The notes beneath the pieces were generated by a model. The model did not search any database and was not told the origin of the DNA. It saw nothing but the letters and a program-made list of their open reading frames with translations. This document shows, piece after piece, positions 30,391-37,317 of a stretch of DNA of 64,000 bases; position 1 is the first letter of the stretch; each line of letters starts with the position of its first letter. This DNA is from Brevundimonas naejangsanensis DSM 23858 (lineage in GTDB: Bacteria; Pseudomonadota; Alphaproteobacteria; Caulobacterales; Caulobacteraceae): positions 744,001 to 808,000 of the forward strand of contig NZ_ATXN01000002.1 in the NCBI RefSeq assembly GCF_000421705.1. The letters run 5' to 3'. The translations under genes were made by a program, and so were the position numbers.

Positions 30391-31059
30391 ATGACGCTCG
30401 TTTCCACGCCGCCGCCCGATGAGGGACGGACCTTCTCCGACGTGCTGGAGCGCCTGGGCCAGGAGCGGCTGGATCAGGACCGGCTGGATCAGGGCGAATC
30501 CGATAAACTGTCCCTTCGCGAAATGGTCGAGGCTTTCGGCGAACGCGGCTTCGGCGCCGTCATCCTGATGCTGGCCCTGATGGCGCTGTTTCCGTGGCCG
30601 CCGGGCGGCAAGGCGGTCTTTTCCGTTCCGATCATCCTGATCGCCGCCGAGATGGCGCTGCAGCGCGAGAAGGTCTGGCTGCCGCGCTGGTTGTTGAACC
30701 TGTCGGTAAGCCGTCAGTCCTATCGTTCCGCCACGGCGAAAATCCTGCCCCGCCTGCGCCGTGTCGAGCGCCTGACCAGACCGCGCTGGCCAGTCCTGAC
30801 GGGCGAAGCCGCCGATGTCGCCATCGGCGTGATCTGCATTCTGCTGGCCCTGATGATGGCGCTGCCGGTGCCGTTCGGCGACGCCCTGCCCGGCCTGACC
30901 CTGGCCCTGTTCGGCCTGGGCATCATCCAGCGTGACGGCGCCTTCATCCTGGCCGGTCTCTTCGGCTCAGCGGTGTGCGGAGTCTATCTGGCCCTGGTGT
31001 GGACCACGGTGGTGGCTGTCGTCAGCGGCATAGCCCACTGGGCCGCGAACCTGTTCTAG
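30391..31059 (+). CDS. ExoD-like membrane protein
   Basis: A 222-residue inner-membrane protein of the ExoD family, named for a Rhizobium gene needed for exopolysaccharide synthesis and alkaline tolerance. After a polar 50-residue N-terminus rich in LGQERLDQDRLDQG-type repeats come membrane segments (about 55-90, 150-210) with FPWPPGGKAVFSVPIILIAAEMA and PVPFGDALPGLTLALFGLG typical of the family. Its exact role is not known. Single gene. Confidence 0.8.
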   Translation: MTLVSTPPPDEGRTFSDVLERLGQERLDQDRLDQGESDKLSLREMVEAFGERGFGAVILMLALMALFPWPPGGKAVFSVPIILIAAEMALQREKVWLPRWLLNLSVSRQSYRSATAKILPRLRRVERLTRPRWPVLTGEAADVAIGVICILLALMMALPVPFGDALPGLTLALFGLGIIQRDGAFILAGLFGSAVCGVYLALVWTTVVAVVSGIAHWAANLF

Positions 31060-31086
31060 GCTCGTAACTAGGCCCGCAGGAAGCGT

Positions 31087-31449
31087 TCAGCCCGCGTCCG
31101 TCTGTCCGCTGAGTCCCTGCATGATCATGCGGTTGATCTCGATCAGGGTCGAGAAATCGTCCTCGCCGCGCATGACTTCGGATGTGTTGCGGTTGACGAA
31201 CAGGCTCAGCGAAATGAACTGCGCCCGCATCGCCTGCGGCAAGGCGTTGTCCGGGTCCGTGCAGGCGGTCGCCAGCGTCGACCACAGCCGACGGTTCCAG
31301 TCCAGCGCGTCCATCCGCCCGGCGACATCCGACCTGTCCAGGGTCGAGGCGTGCATCAGGGCGCGCGTCACCTGGCCGAACAGCCGGTATTCCATTTCAC
31401 GCGGGGATTCAGCCCGCGTCGCCGCCGTCTTGTACGCCTGAAGCGACAT
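31087..31449 (-). CDS. flaF: Flagellar biosynthesis regulator FlaF
   Basis: A 120-residue FlaF protein, needed for flagellin secretion or synthesis in Caulobacter. It begins [20 protein letters not shown] and has [12 protein letters not shown] and [17 protein letters not shown]. It follows flbT on the minus strand and overlaps it by 41 bases, so the two are translated as a coupled pair with opposite effects on flagellin expression in Caulobacter. Confidence 0.92.
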   Translation of the reverse strand: MSLQAYKTAATRAESPREMEYRLFGQVTRALMHASTLDRSDVAGRMDALDWNRRLWSTLATACTDPDNALPQAMRAQFISLSLFVNRNTSEVMRGEDDFSTLIEINRMIMQGLSGQTDAG

Positions 31450-31834
31450 TGCCGAGCCTTTGATCTTCGTAATCGACGATTTTGCGAGCGCCCATCAGGG
31501 CCTTGTAATACTGACGCGCCAGCACGTGCTTCGAGCAGGCGACGCATTCGCTCAGGATGTCCGGATTGCGCACCGCGCCCATGAACTCCGTCAGGCGCAG
31601 GGCGAACTCGTCATAGAATTTCGGCGCGTCGGCCTCATCCAGATACATCATCATGACGGGGAAATAGATGCGGCGCGCGGGCGTCGTGACGTCCTCGGGC
31701 TGCATGATGTCCTTTTCGCGCAGGACGCTGGCCTTGTTCTGCAGGATCAGAACGCCGCGACGGTCGCCGTTCTGGACGACGGCCCCGTTCAGCACGAATT
31801 TCTCGCCGGGTTTCAGCGACAGTTTCAGAGGCAA
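31409..31834 (-). CDS. flbT: Flagellin mRNA repressor FlbT
   Basis: A 141-residue FlbT protein; in Caulobacter it binds flagellin mRNA leaders and destabilises them until the hook is finished. The start [19 protein letters not shown] and the [25 protein letters not shown] segment are diagnostic. The first gene of the flbT-flaF pair. No flagellin or hook genes are in this window. A CtrA half-site lies about 70 bases upstream. Confidence 0.93.
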   Translation of the reverse strand: MPLKLSLKPGEKFVLNGAVVQNGDRRGVLILQNKASVLREKDIMQPEDVTTPARRIYFPVMMMYLDEADAPKFYDEFALRLTEFMGAVRNPDILSECVACSKHVLARQYYKALMGARKIVDYEDQRLGNVASGVQDGGDAG

Positions 31835-31901
31835 GGGAAGGTCTCCGTGGCGCCGCCCTCACCGTGACGGCCGGCCGCTGATGAACTGTAAAGCGACGTG
31901 G

Positions 31902-31909
31902 TTAACCAT
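31902..31909 (+). promoter_or_regulatory. Candidate CtrA half-site between flbT and the acidic-protein gene
   Basis: TTAACCAT matches the 8-base CtrA half-site motif described for Caulobacter. It is 68 bases upstream of the flbT start and on the other side 87 bases upstream of the acidic protein. CtrA control of flbT would fit a flagellar gene. Confidence 0.45.
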
Positions 31910-31949
31910 CCCTTCACTTCGCCCTTCCCCAGCGTCATGGCCGCAGGCG

Positions 31950-31975
31950 GGAACGCCCTGACGAGCCGAGCCGTT
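31950..31975 (+). promoter_or_regulatory. EcfG-type general stress promoter
   Basis: GGAAC (31950-31954), 17 bases, then CGTT (31972-31975): a full match to the consensus for EcfG/SigT sigma factors. It is 20 bases before the start codon of the acidic protein, so transcription should begin close to 31982. Confidence 0.7.
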
Positions 31976-31995
31976 GATCTGTCGGAAGGGAGACA

Positions 31996-32421
31996 ATGAT
32001 GGCAGGACCCGACTTCGACACCGACGCCCAGGATCAGGCCGAGGTCTATGACGAGACCCATCTGGACGATGACGGCGACGGCGACCTGTCGTTCGACGAA
32101 GCCGAGGACGTGCTGGACGTCACCCAAATGGATGGAGACGCCGACGCCGAACCCTTTGACGAAGATGACCCGGATCTCGACGCGGAACTGGCTCTGGACG
32201 GCATAGAGGCCGAGGCTGACGCCCTGCTCGGCGTCGACAGCGTCCGGCTCAGCCAAGCCGACGGCGACGGCGCCATGACCTCCGGCGCGGACGAGGTGGA
32301 ACTGGTCTACGCCGGTCTGATGCGCAACCAGCGCGGCGCCCAGGCCAGCGCCGCCCATTGGGAAGCCAAACGTCTCTCCGACGACGACATAGAGGACCTG
32401 GGCTACGGCCCCGAACAATGA
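31996..32421 (+). CDS. Highly acidic hypothetical protein
   Basis: A 141-residue protein I do not recognise. The first 75 residues are dominated by Asp and Glu (for example ETHLDDDGDGDLSFDEAEDV), with no strict EF-hand loop although DDDGDGDLSFDE is similar to one. The C-terminal part, AGLMRNQRGAQASAAHWEAKRLSDDDIEDLGY, looks folded. It has a GGAAGGGAG ribosome site and an EcfG-type promoter 20 bases upstream, and is followed nine bases later by another stress-like small protein. Confidence 0.7.
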   Translation: MMAGPDFDTDAQDQAEVYDETHLDDDGDGDLSFDEAEDVLDVTQMDGDADAEPFDEDDPDLDAELALDGIEAEADALLGVDSVRLSQADGDGAMTSGADEVELVYAGLMRNQRGAQASAAHWEAKRLSDDDIEDLGYGPEQ

Positions 32422-32429
32422 GGAAATCA

Positions 32430-32636
32430 ATGACCGACAAAGCTCACACCAAGACCCAGGAAGACGCTGACCCCAACACCCCTCCGGCCAAGCGCGCGCC
32501 CCACCAAAGCGGCAAGACCGACCAGCTGAAAGACAAGGAAAAGGACGCCGAAAACCGTCAGGAAGCCCTGATCGACGAGGGCGTCGAAGAGACCTTTCCC
32601 GCCAGCGATCCGGTGTCGGCCAAGCGCATCACCTGA
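32430..32636 (+). CDS. Small protein with ETFPASDP motif
   Basis: A 68-residue hydrophilic protein ending in the widespread small-protein motif DEGVEETFPASDPVSAKRIT. Proteins with this motif occur in many Proteobacteria, often under stress control; function unknown. The frame is open upstream inside the preceding gene, but the ATG at 32430 follows AGGAAATCA directly after that gene's stop. Second gene of the likely EcfG operon. Confidence 0.75.
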   Translation: MTDKAHTKTQEDADPNTPPAKRAPHQSGKTDQLKDKEKDAENRQEALIDEGVEETFPASDPVSAKRIT

Positions 32637-32706
32637 TCCTGCCGCCTGTTCACGCCCATCTCTTTAAGCTACCTGCTCCCTTCCCCCGGAATGGAGCAGG
32701 TTTCGC

Positions 32707-33567
32707 ATGAGCCGGTTCGAAGGCACGTCCAACTACATCGCCACCGACGACCTGAAGGTCGCCGTCAACGCCGCCGTGGCGCTGGAACGGCCGCTGCTGA
32801 TCAAGGGCGAGCCCGGCACGGGCAAGACGGTCCTGGCCTATGAACTGGCCCGCGCGCTGAACGCGCCGCTGATCACCTGGCACGTCAAGTCCACGACCAA
32901 GGCCCACAACGGTCTGTATGAATACGACGCCGTGTCCCGCCTGCGCGACAGCCAGCTGGGCGACGAGCGCGTGCACGACGTGCGCAACTATCTGAAGAAG
33001 GGCAAGCTGTGGGAGGCCTTCACGGCCCCGACCCGCCCTGTCCTGCTGATCGACGAGATCGACAAGGCCGACATCGAGTTTCCCAACGACCTGCTGCAGG
33101 AACTCGATCGCATGGAGTTCTACGTCCAGGAGACGGACGAGACGATCCGCGCCGAGGTCCGCCCCGTCGTCGTCATCACCTCGAACAATGAGAAGGAGCT
33201 GCCGGACGCCTTCCTGCGCCGCTGCTTCTTCCACTACATCCGCTTCCCCGACGCCGAGACGATGCAGGACATCGTCGAGGTCCATTTCCCCGGCATCAAG
33301 CCGCGCCTGGTCTCAGAGGCCCTGAAGACCTTCTATGAAATCCGCGACACGCCGGGCCTGAAGAAGAAGCCTTCGACGTCGGAACTGCTGGACTGGCTGA
33401 AGCTTTTGCTGGTGGACGACGTGGCGCCGGAGACCCTGCGCGAGAAGACGCCCGGCAAGCTGATCCCCCCGCTGCACGGCGCCCTGCTGAAGAATGAGCA
33501 GGACGTGCATCTGTTCGAACGCCTAGCCTTCATGAGCCGTCGCGAAGGCGCCCGTCCCGGGGGCTGA
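32707..33567 (+). CDS. MoxR family AAA+ ATPase
   Basis: A 286-residue AAA+ ATPase of the MoxR family, chaperone-like proteins that assemble or activate complexes, usually with a VWA partner. Walker A is GEPGTGKT (about 34-41), Walker B LLIDEIDKAD (about 114-123), sensor 1 ITSNN and the arginine finger region LRRCFFHYI. A VWA-domain gene, the usual partner, is not adjacent here. It precedes the lipoprotein gene by about 100 bases. Confidence 0.9.
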   Translation: MSRFEGTSNYIATDDLKVAVNAAVALERPLLIKGEPGTGKTVLAYELARALNAPLITWHVKSTTKAHNGLYEYDAVSRLRDSQLGDERVHDVRNYLKKGKLWEAFTAPTRPVLLIDEIDKADIEFPNDLLQELDRMEFYVQETDETIRAEVRPVVVITSNNEKELPDAFLRRCFFHYIRFPDAETMQDIVEVHFPGIKPRLVSEALKTFYEIRDTPGLKKKPSTSELLDWLKLLLVDDVAPETLREKTPGKLIPPLHGALLKNEQDVHLFERLAFMSRREGARPGG

Positions 33568-33673
33568 AGGGGCGGCTGATTTCAGCCGCTTTCCCGTCGC
33601 CTTTCGATTACCGCGATTTCACTGGCCCCACGGCGCTTATGGCGCACAATCGGGACCTTGAGTGGAGCCGACC

Positions 33674-34540
33674 ATGCAACAGATCACCTGGCCTGTTATC
33701 GCCCTGGCGCTGATGGCCGCCGCCTGCGACAACCCCGGCACGGTGCGCATCACCACGTCTTCGACCTCGGATTCGTCCGGGGTGCTGAAGGTGGTCGACG
33801 CCCTGCAATGCCCCCAGACCCAGGGCGTGCTGACGCGCAAGGGTTCGGCCCGCGCCGACGGGTCGTGCGTCTATGGCGGGCCGCGCGGTTCGGAAGTCAT
33901 CCTGCAACTGGTTCAACTGGACGGCCGCTCTTCCACCGAGGCCCTGAAAAGCTTTGAGAACCGCCTGACCTCCGACCTGCCCGAGGCCGTGGCCGAGGTG
34001 GAGGCCGAAAACGCCCGCGTCGAGGCCGAGGCCGCCAGGGCTGAGGCGGACGCAGCCCGCGCCGAAGCCGATGCGTCCCGCGCCGCCGCCGAAGCCGAGG
34101 CCGCCGCCGGCGATTCCGCCCAGGTCAGGATGCCGGGCCTGCGCGTCGATGCTCAGGGCGACAAGGCCACCGTCCGACTGCCCGGCATGAAGATCGAGGC
34201 CGACGGCGACCGCGCCAACATCCGCATCGGCGGCCTGACCATCCGCGCCGACGACAAGTCCAGCCGGGTCAACGTCTCGTCCCGCGACGACACGGTGAAC
34301 ATCGACGCGACCGACGGCGCCGCCCGCATCCGCACCAGCGGTTCCGGCGAGGCGGTGCGCGCCACCTTCCTGATGACCGGCAAGGAGGCCTCGGCCAGCG
34401 GCTGGCGCACGGTCGGATACGAGGCGCGCGGCCCGGTCGGCGGCCCCATCGTCGTCGCCACCGTCCGCAGCAAGGACCGCGACCCGGACCGCCTGTTCGA
34501 CGCGGCCAAGGCCTTGGTGACGCTAAACGTCGGCGATTAA
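33674..34540 (+). CDS. Lipoprotein with coiled coil and repeated beta motif
   Basis: A 288-residue protein not matched to a known family. The start at 33674 has AGTGGAG upstream; an earlier GTG at 33662 lies within that site. The signal peptide ends in a lipobox AAAC (C19). Residues about 115-150 are an Ala/Glu/Asp heptad region (EAEAARAEADAARAEADA). Then come two or three imperfect repeats of the type VRMPGLRVDAQGDKA, and a C-terminal domain (SGWRTVGYEARGPVGGPIVVATV). Probably an envelope structural or sensor protein. Confidence 0.68.
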   Translation: MQQITWPVIALALMAAACDNPGTVRITTSSTSDSSGVLKVVDALQCPQTQGVLTRKGSARADGSCVYGGPRGSEVILQLVQLDGRSSTEALKSFENRLTSDLPEAVAEVEAENARVEAEAARAEADAARAEADASRAAAEAEAAAGDSAQVRMPGLRVDAQGDKATVRLPGMKIEADGDRANIRIGGLTIRADDKSSRVNVSSRDDTVNIDATDGAARIRTSGSGEAVRATFLMTGKEASASGWRTVGYEARGPVGGPIVVATVRSKDRDPDRLFDAAKALVTLNVGD

Positions 34541-34601
34541 CCCCCATCTATCGCAACGGCCGCCCTTGATCGCGCGTTCGGTCTGAGTCACCAGCCTGAG
34601 C

Positions 34602-35288
34602 ATGCGCAACATCAAGACCTTGGCCGAAGAAATCGAAGACGCCGGCCCCGCGCCCCGAGTCCGCAAACCCAAGCCGCCCCGCGCCTGGCAGCGGATGCTG
34701 TCGGGCCGCCGCCTGGACCTGCTGGACCCGTCGCCGTTCGACATCGAGATCGAGGACATCGCCCACGGTCTGGCCCGCGTCGCCCGCTGGAACGGCCAGA
34801 CCATCGGCGAGCACGCCTTCTCGGTCGCCCAGCACTCCCTGGTGGTCGAGGAGATCGCCGCCCACATCCGGCCGGGGCTGGAGCCGAAATGGCGCCTCGC
34901 CGCCCTGCTGCACGACGCCTCGGAATACGTCATCGGCGACATGATCTCGCCATTCAAATCGGCGCTTGGCTCCAGCTACAAGGATTTCGAGGCCCGACTG
35001 GAAGCCGCCATCCACGTCCGCTTCCAACTGCCTCCCAAGACGCCGCAGACGATCAAGACCCTGATCAAGAAGGCCGACAAGGCCTGCGCCTTCTATGAGG
35101 CGACGCAACTGGCCGGCTTCACCCGTCGCGAGTCCCTGCAGATCTTCGGGGCCCCGCCGCCCGGCTATGATCTGGTGATCGAGCCCCAGCCCGCCGCCGT
35201 CGCCCAGCAGCGCTATCTGGACCGCTACCGCGTTCTGGCCGAAGCTGTCGGCATCCTGCCCGGCGCCGACGCTTGGCACACAGAATAG
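34602..35288 (+). CDS. HD-domain phosphohydrolase (YfbR-like)
   Basis: A 228-residue cytoplasmic HD hydrolase, likely a nucleotidase or dNMP phosphohydrolase of the YfbR type. The metal-binding residues are visible: H in GEHAFSVAQHSLVV, the HD pair in LLHDASEYVIGD (about 101-112) and the later KKADKACAFYEA aspartate region. It is followed with an eight-base gap by the NrtR-like gene. The pairing of a nucleotidase with an NAD-type regulator may point to nucleotide or NAD turnover. Confidence 0.82.
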   Translation: MRNIKTLAEEIEDAGPAPRVRKPKPPRAWQRMLSGRRLDLLDPSPFDIEIEDIAHGLARVARWNGQTIGEHAFSVAQHSLVVEEIAAHIRPGLEPKWRLAALLHDASEYVIGDMISPFKSALGSSYKDFEARLEAAIHVRFQLPPKTPQTIKTLIKKADKACAFYEATQLAGFTRRESLQIFGAPPPGYDLVIEPQPAAVAQQRYLDRYRVLAEAVGILPGADAWHTE

Positions 35289-35296
35289 GACGCTTG

Positions 35297-36250
35297 ATGA
35301 AGCAGGGGGGCGAACAGGGCGTGCGGATCGGCCTGTCGGCCGTGGTCATCGCCCTGCGCGAACGTCAGGCCGTAGTGCTGACCACACATGCCCCGGACGG
35401 CGCCTCCGCCCTGCCCTTCGGCCCGTTCGATCCGTCGCGCGACCGGACCTTTGAACTGGCCCTGCGCGCCTTCGTCACCGAACAGACCGGCTTCCCGCTC
35501 GGCTTTGTCGAGCAGCTCTATACCTTCGGCGACGCCGGTCGCGCCGCGCCCCGCGCCACGCCGGGGCCGGAACGCGCGCGCGAAGTCTCCGTCGGCTACC
35601 TGGCCCTGACCGCTGAGGCGCCCGACGCTCCCGGCTTCGCCTCGGGCAGGGACGCCGCGTGGACTCCTATCTTCGACATCTTTCCCTGGGAGGACTGGCG
35701 CCAGGGCCGCCCCTCCGTCCTGGCCAGCCTGCGTTCAGACCTGGCCGACTGGGCAGGCGATGATCCCGCCCGACGCGGCCGCGCCGAGTCCCTGTTCGCC
35801 CTCTCGCCCGACGCGCGCTGGAACGAGGAGCGCGTGCTGGAACGCTATGAACTTCTCTATGAGGCGGGCCTGGTCGCCGAATCCGCCCGCGATCATGACC
35901 GGCCCGTCCCGGCGCCTCTGGGCGACCTGTCCATGACCTCAGACCACCGCCGCATCGTCGCCACGGGCCTTGGCCGACTGCGCTCCAAGCTGAAGTACCG
36001 CCCGGTCCTGTTCGACCTGACGCCGCCGACCTTCACCCTGTCCGCTCTGCAGAACGCGGCCGAAGCGGTGGCGGGCCTGTCCCTGCACAAGCAGAACTTC
36101 CGACGCGGCGTCGAGCGCACCGGCCTGGTCCAGCCCACTGGCGTTTTCGCCAGCGACACCGGCGGCCGCCCGGCCGAACTTTTTCGCTATATCGGCCCCG
36201 AACCGGCCGGCGGCGCCCCTTCGGGACTGGCTCTTCCCGGACAGCGTTGA
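35297..36250 (+). CDS. NrtR-like Nudix/winged-helix regulator with degenerate Nudix box
   Basis: A 317-residue protein of the COG4111 type. The N-terminal Nudix fold (GLSAVVIALRERQAVVLT, QLYTFGDAGR) lacks the catalytic glutamates: the box reads ALRAFVTEQTGFPLGFVEQ instead of GX5EX7REUXEEXGU. The C-terminal winged helix is well conserved (FTLSALQNAAEAVAGLSLHKQNFRR, ending GRPAELFRY). It therefore looks like a ligand-sensing transcription factor, possibly binding ADP-ribose. The start at 35297 is chosen over an earlier Met overlapping the HD gene. Confidence 0.78.
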   Translation: MKQGGEQGVRIGLSAVVIALRERQAVVLTTHAPDGASALPFGPFDPSRDRTFELALRAFVTEQTGFPLGFVEQLYTFGDAGRAAPRATPGPERAREVSVGYLALTAEAPDAPGFASGRDAAWTPIFDIFPWEDWRQGRPSVLASLRSDLADWAGDDPARRGRAESLFALSPDARWNEERVLERYELLYEAGLVAESARDHDRPVPAPLGDLSMTSDHRRIVATGLGRLRSKLKYRPVLFDLTPPTFTLSALQNAAEAVAGLSLHKQNFRRGVERTGLVQPTGVFASDTGGRPAELFRYIGPEPAGGAPSGLALPGQR

Positions 36251-36347
36251 AGCGGCAGTCGATTTTCTTCGACATACGGCTTGCAGCCCGACACGGCTTT
36301 CATTAGAGAGACCGCTCGCTCAGCCCCATTAGGGACTACCGACCCGC

Positions 36348-36437
<90 letters not shown>

Positions 36438-36663
36438 CATATTTCCTTCCTGAAATTGTAGAATTGCGCTCCCGCCCGATAGCTTGGGTGGTTGGAGGGG
36501 CAGGCGTCGCCGTCTTCAGGCCAGAGCGACGGGCGTATCACTGAGGCGCCTGGGGGTTTCCCGTCAGTTCCCGCCCCGTTCCCAAACTTTTCGTGTAGCG
36601 CTGCTGTAGGAACCGGCTTCTCCCCTGTTGCTTGATTTCACTCAATCAACAGAGAGAACCGTC

Positions 36664-36876
36664 ATGACCGACGTCCAACCGAACGACCCCAACCGCGACG
36701 ACGAGACCGGCCTTGATGGCGACGAGGTCGAGGCTGGCCGAGCCGCCCGGAAGGCGGCCGCCAACCAGGATCCAGAGCAGACCAGCAACCCCGCTGACCG
36801 AAGCGCGACGCCCTCAACCGGCGGCGCTGGCGCTGCTGGCGCCGGTGGTCCCAAGGGCTTTGGCACAGGAACCTGA
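36664..36876 (+). CDS. Small disordered hydrophilic protein
   Basis: A 70-residue protein with mainly Asp, Asn, Gly, Ala and Pro, starting MTDVQPNDPNRDDETG and ending with a Gly/Ala-rich tail (GGAGAAGAGGPKGFGTG). It has no hydrophobic core and is probably intrinsically disordered. The start has a GAGAGAA site. A weak EcfG-like GGAAC occurs at 36609. I recognise no family. A similar small gene follows. Confidence 0.55.
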   Translation: MTDVQPNDPNRDDETGLDGDEVEAGRAARKAAANQDPEQTSNPADRSATPSTGGAGAAGAGGPKGFGTGT

Positions 36877-36944
36877 ACAGTGTGGAGAGGAGAGAGAGGT
36901 ACGAGCAACGACCTCGCTCTCTCCTCCTTCACAGGGAGAAGACG

Positions 36945-37163
36945 ATGACGGCAAATGATCAAGACCCTCGCAGCCCCGCTGACAAAGACAGCCTCCAGGA
37001 GCAGGCCCGCCGCGAGACCGGCGACGCAGAACGCCGCGACCGACACCCCGATCCCAGCGTCACCACCCCTCAGCCGGACGAAGACCCTGACCAACGCCGA
37101 AGGCTGGAAGAAGAAGCCGCCAAGGCTCCTGCGCCGACGGCGCCGATCGCCAACCCGGATTGA
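36945..37163 (+). CDS. Second small disordered charged protein
   Basis: A 72-residue charged protein (MTANDQDPRSPADKDSLQEQ, then RRETGDAERRDRHPDP) with an AGGGAGAAG ribosome site. Compositionally like its upstream neighbour (36664), with which it may form a stress-linked operon. No domain, signal or membrane segment. Confidence 0.55.
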   Translation: MTANDQDPRSPADKDSLQEQARRETGDAERRDRHPDPSVTTPQPDEDPDQRRRLEEEAAKAPAPTAPIANPD

Positions 37164-37189
37164 GCTTTTCGTTGAGATTGGCCAATATC

Positions 37190-37205
37190 GCTCAATATTT
37201 TGAGC
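37190..37205 (+). promoter_or_regulatory. Palindromic operator upstream of the aldehyde dehydrogenase operon
   Basis: GCTCAATATTTTGAGC is a perfect inverted repeat (GCTCAA/TTGAGC, spacer TATT), 113 bases upstream of the first gene of the catabolic operon. It is followed by AGCATCATAG (37203) and GGCTTGTTGCA (37248), both repeated upstream of the aminotransferase gene. It is a good candidate site for the XRE-cupin regulator encoded in the same operon. Confidence 0.55.
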
Positions 37206-37317
37206 ATCATAGACGCTAAATCAACAACTTAGCCCCCGCGCAAAAAGGGCTTGTTGCATAATCCGTAATGCGGCCCACTCTCAGGCTAGCGATCCCTCAG
37301 AGAAGATCGCAGGCAGG

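Noticed and set aside
36609-36633. EcfG promoter for the small disordered pair
   Set aside because: GGAAC is present, but at 16-17 bases distance there is GCTT or CTTG, not CGTT. Kept only as a weak hint.
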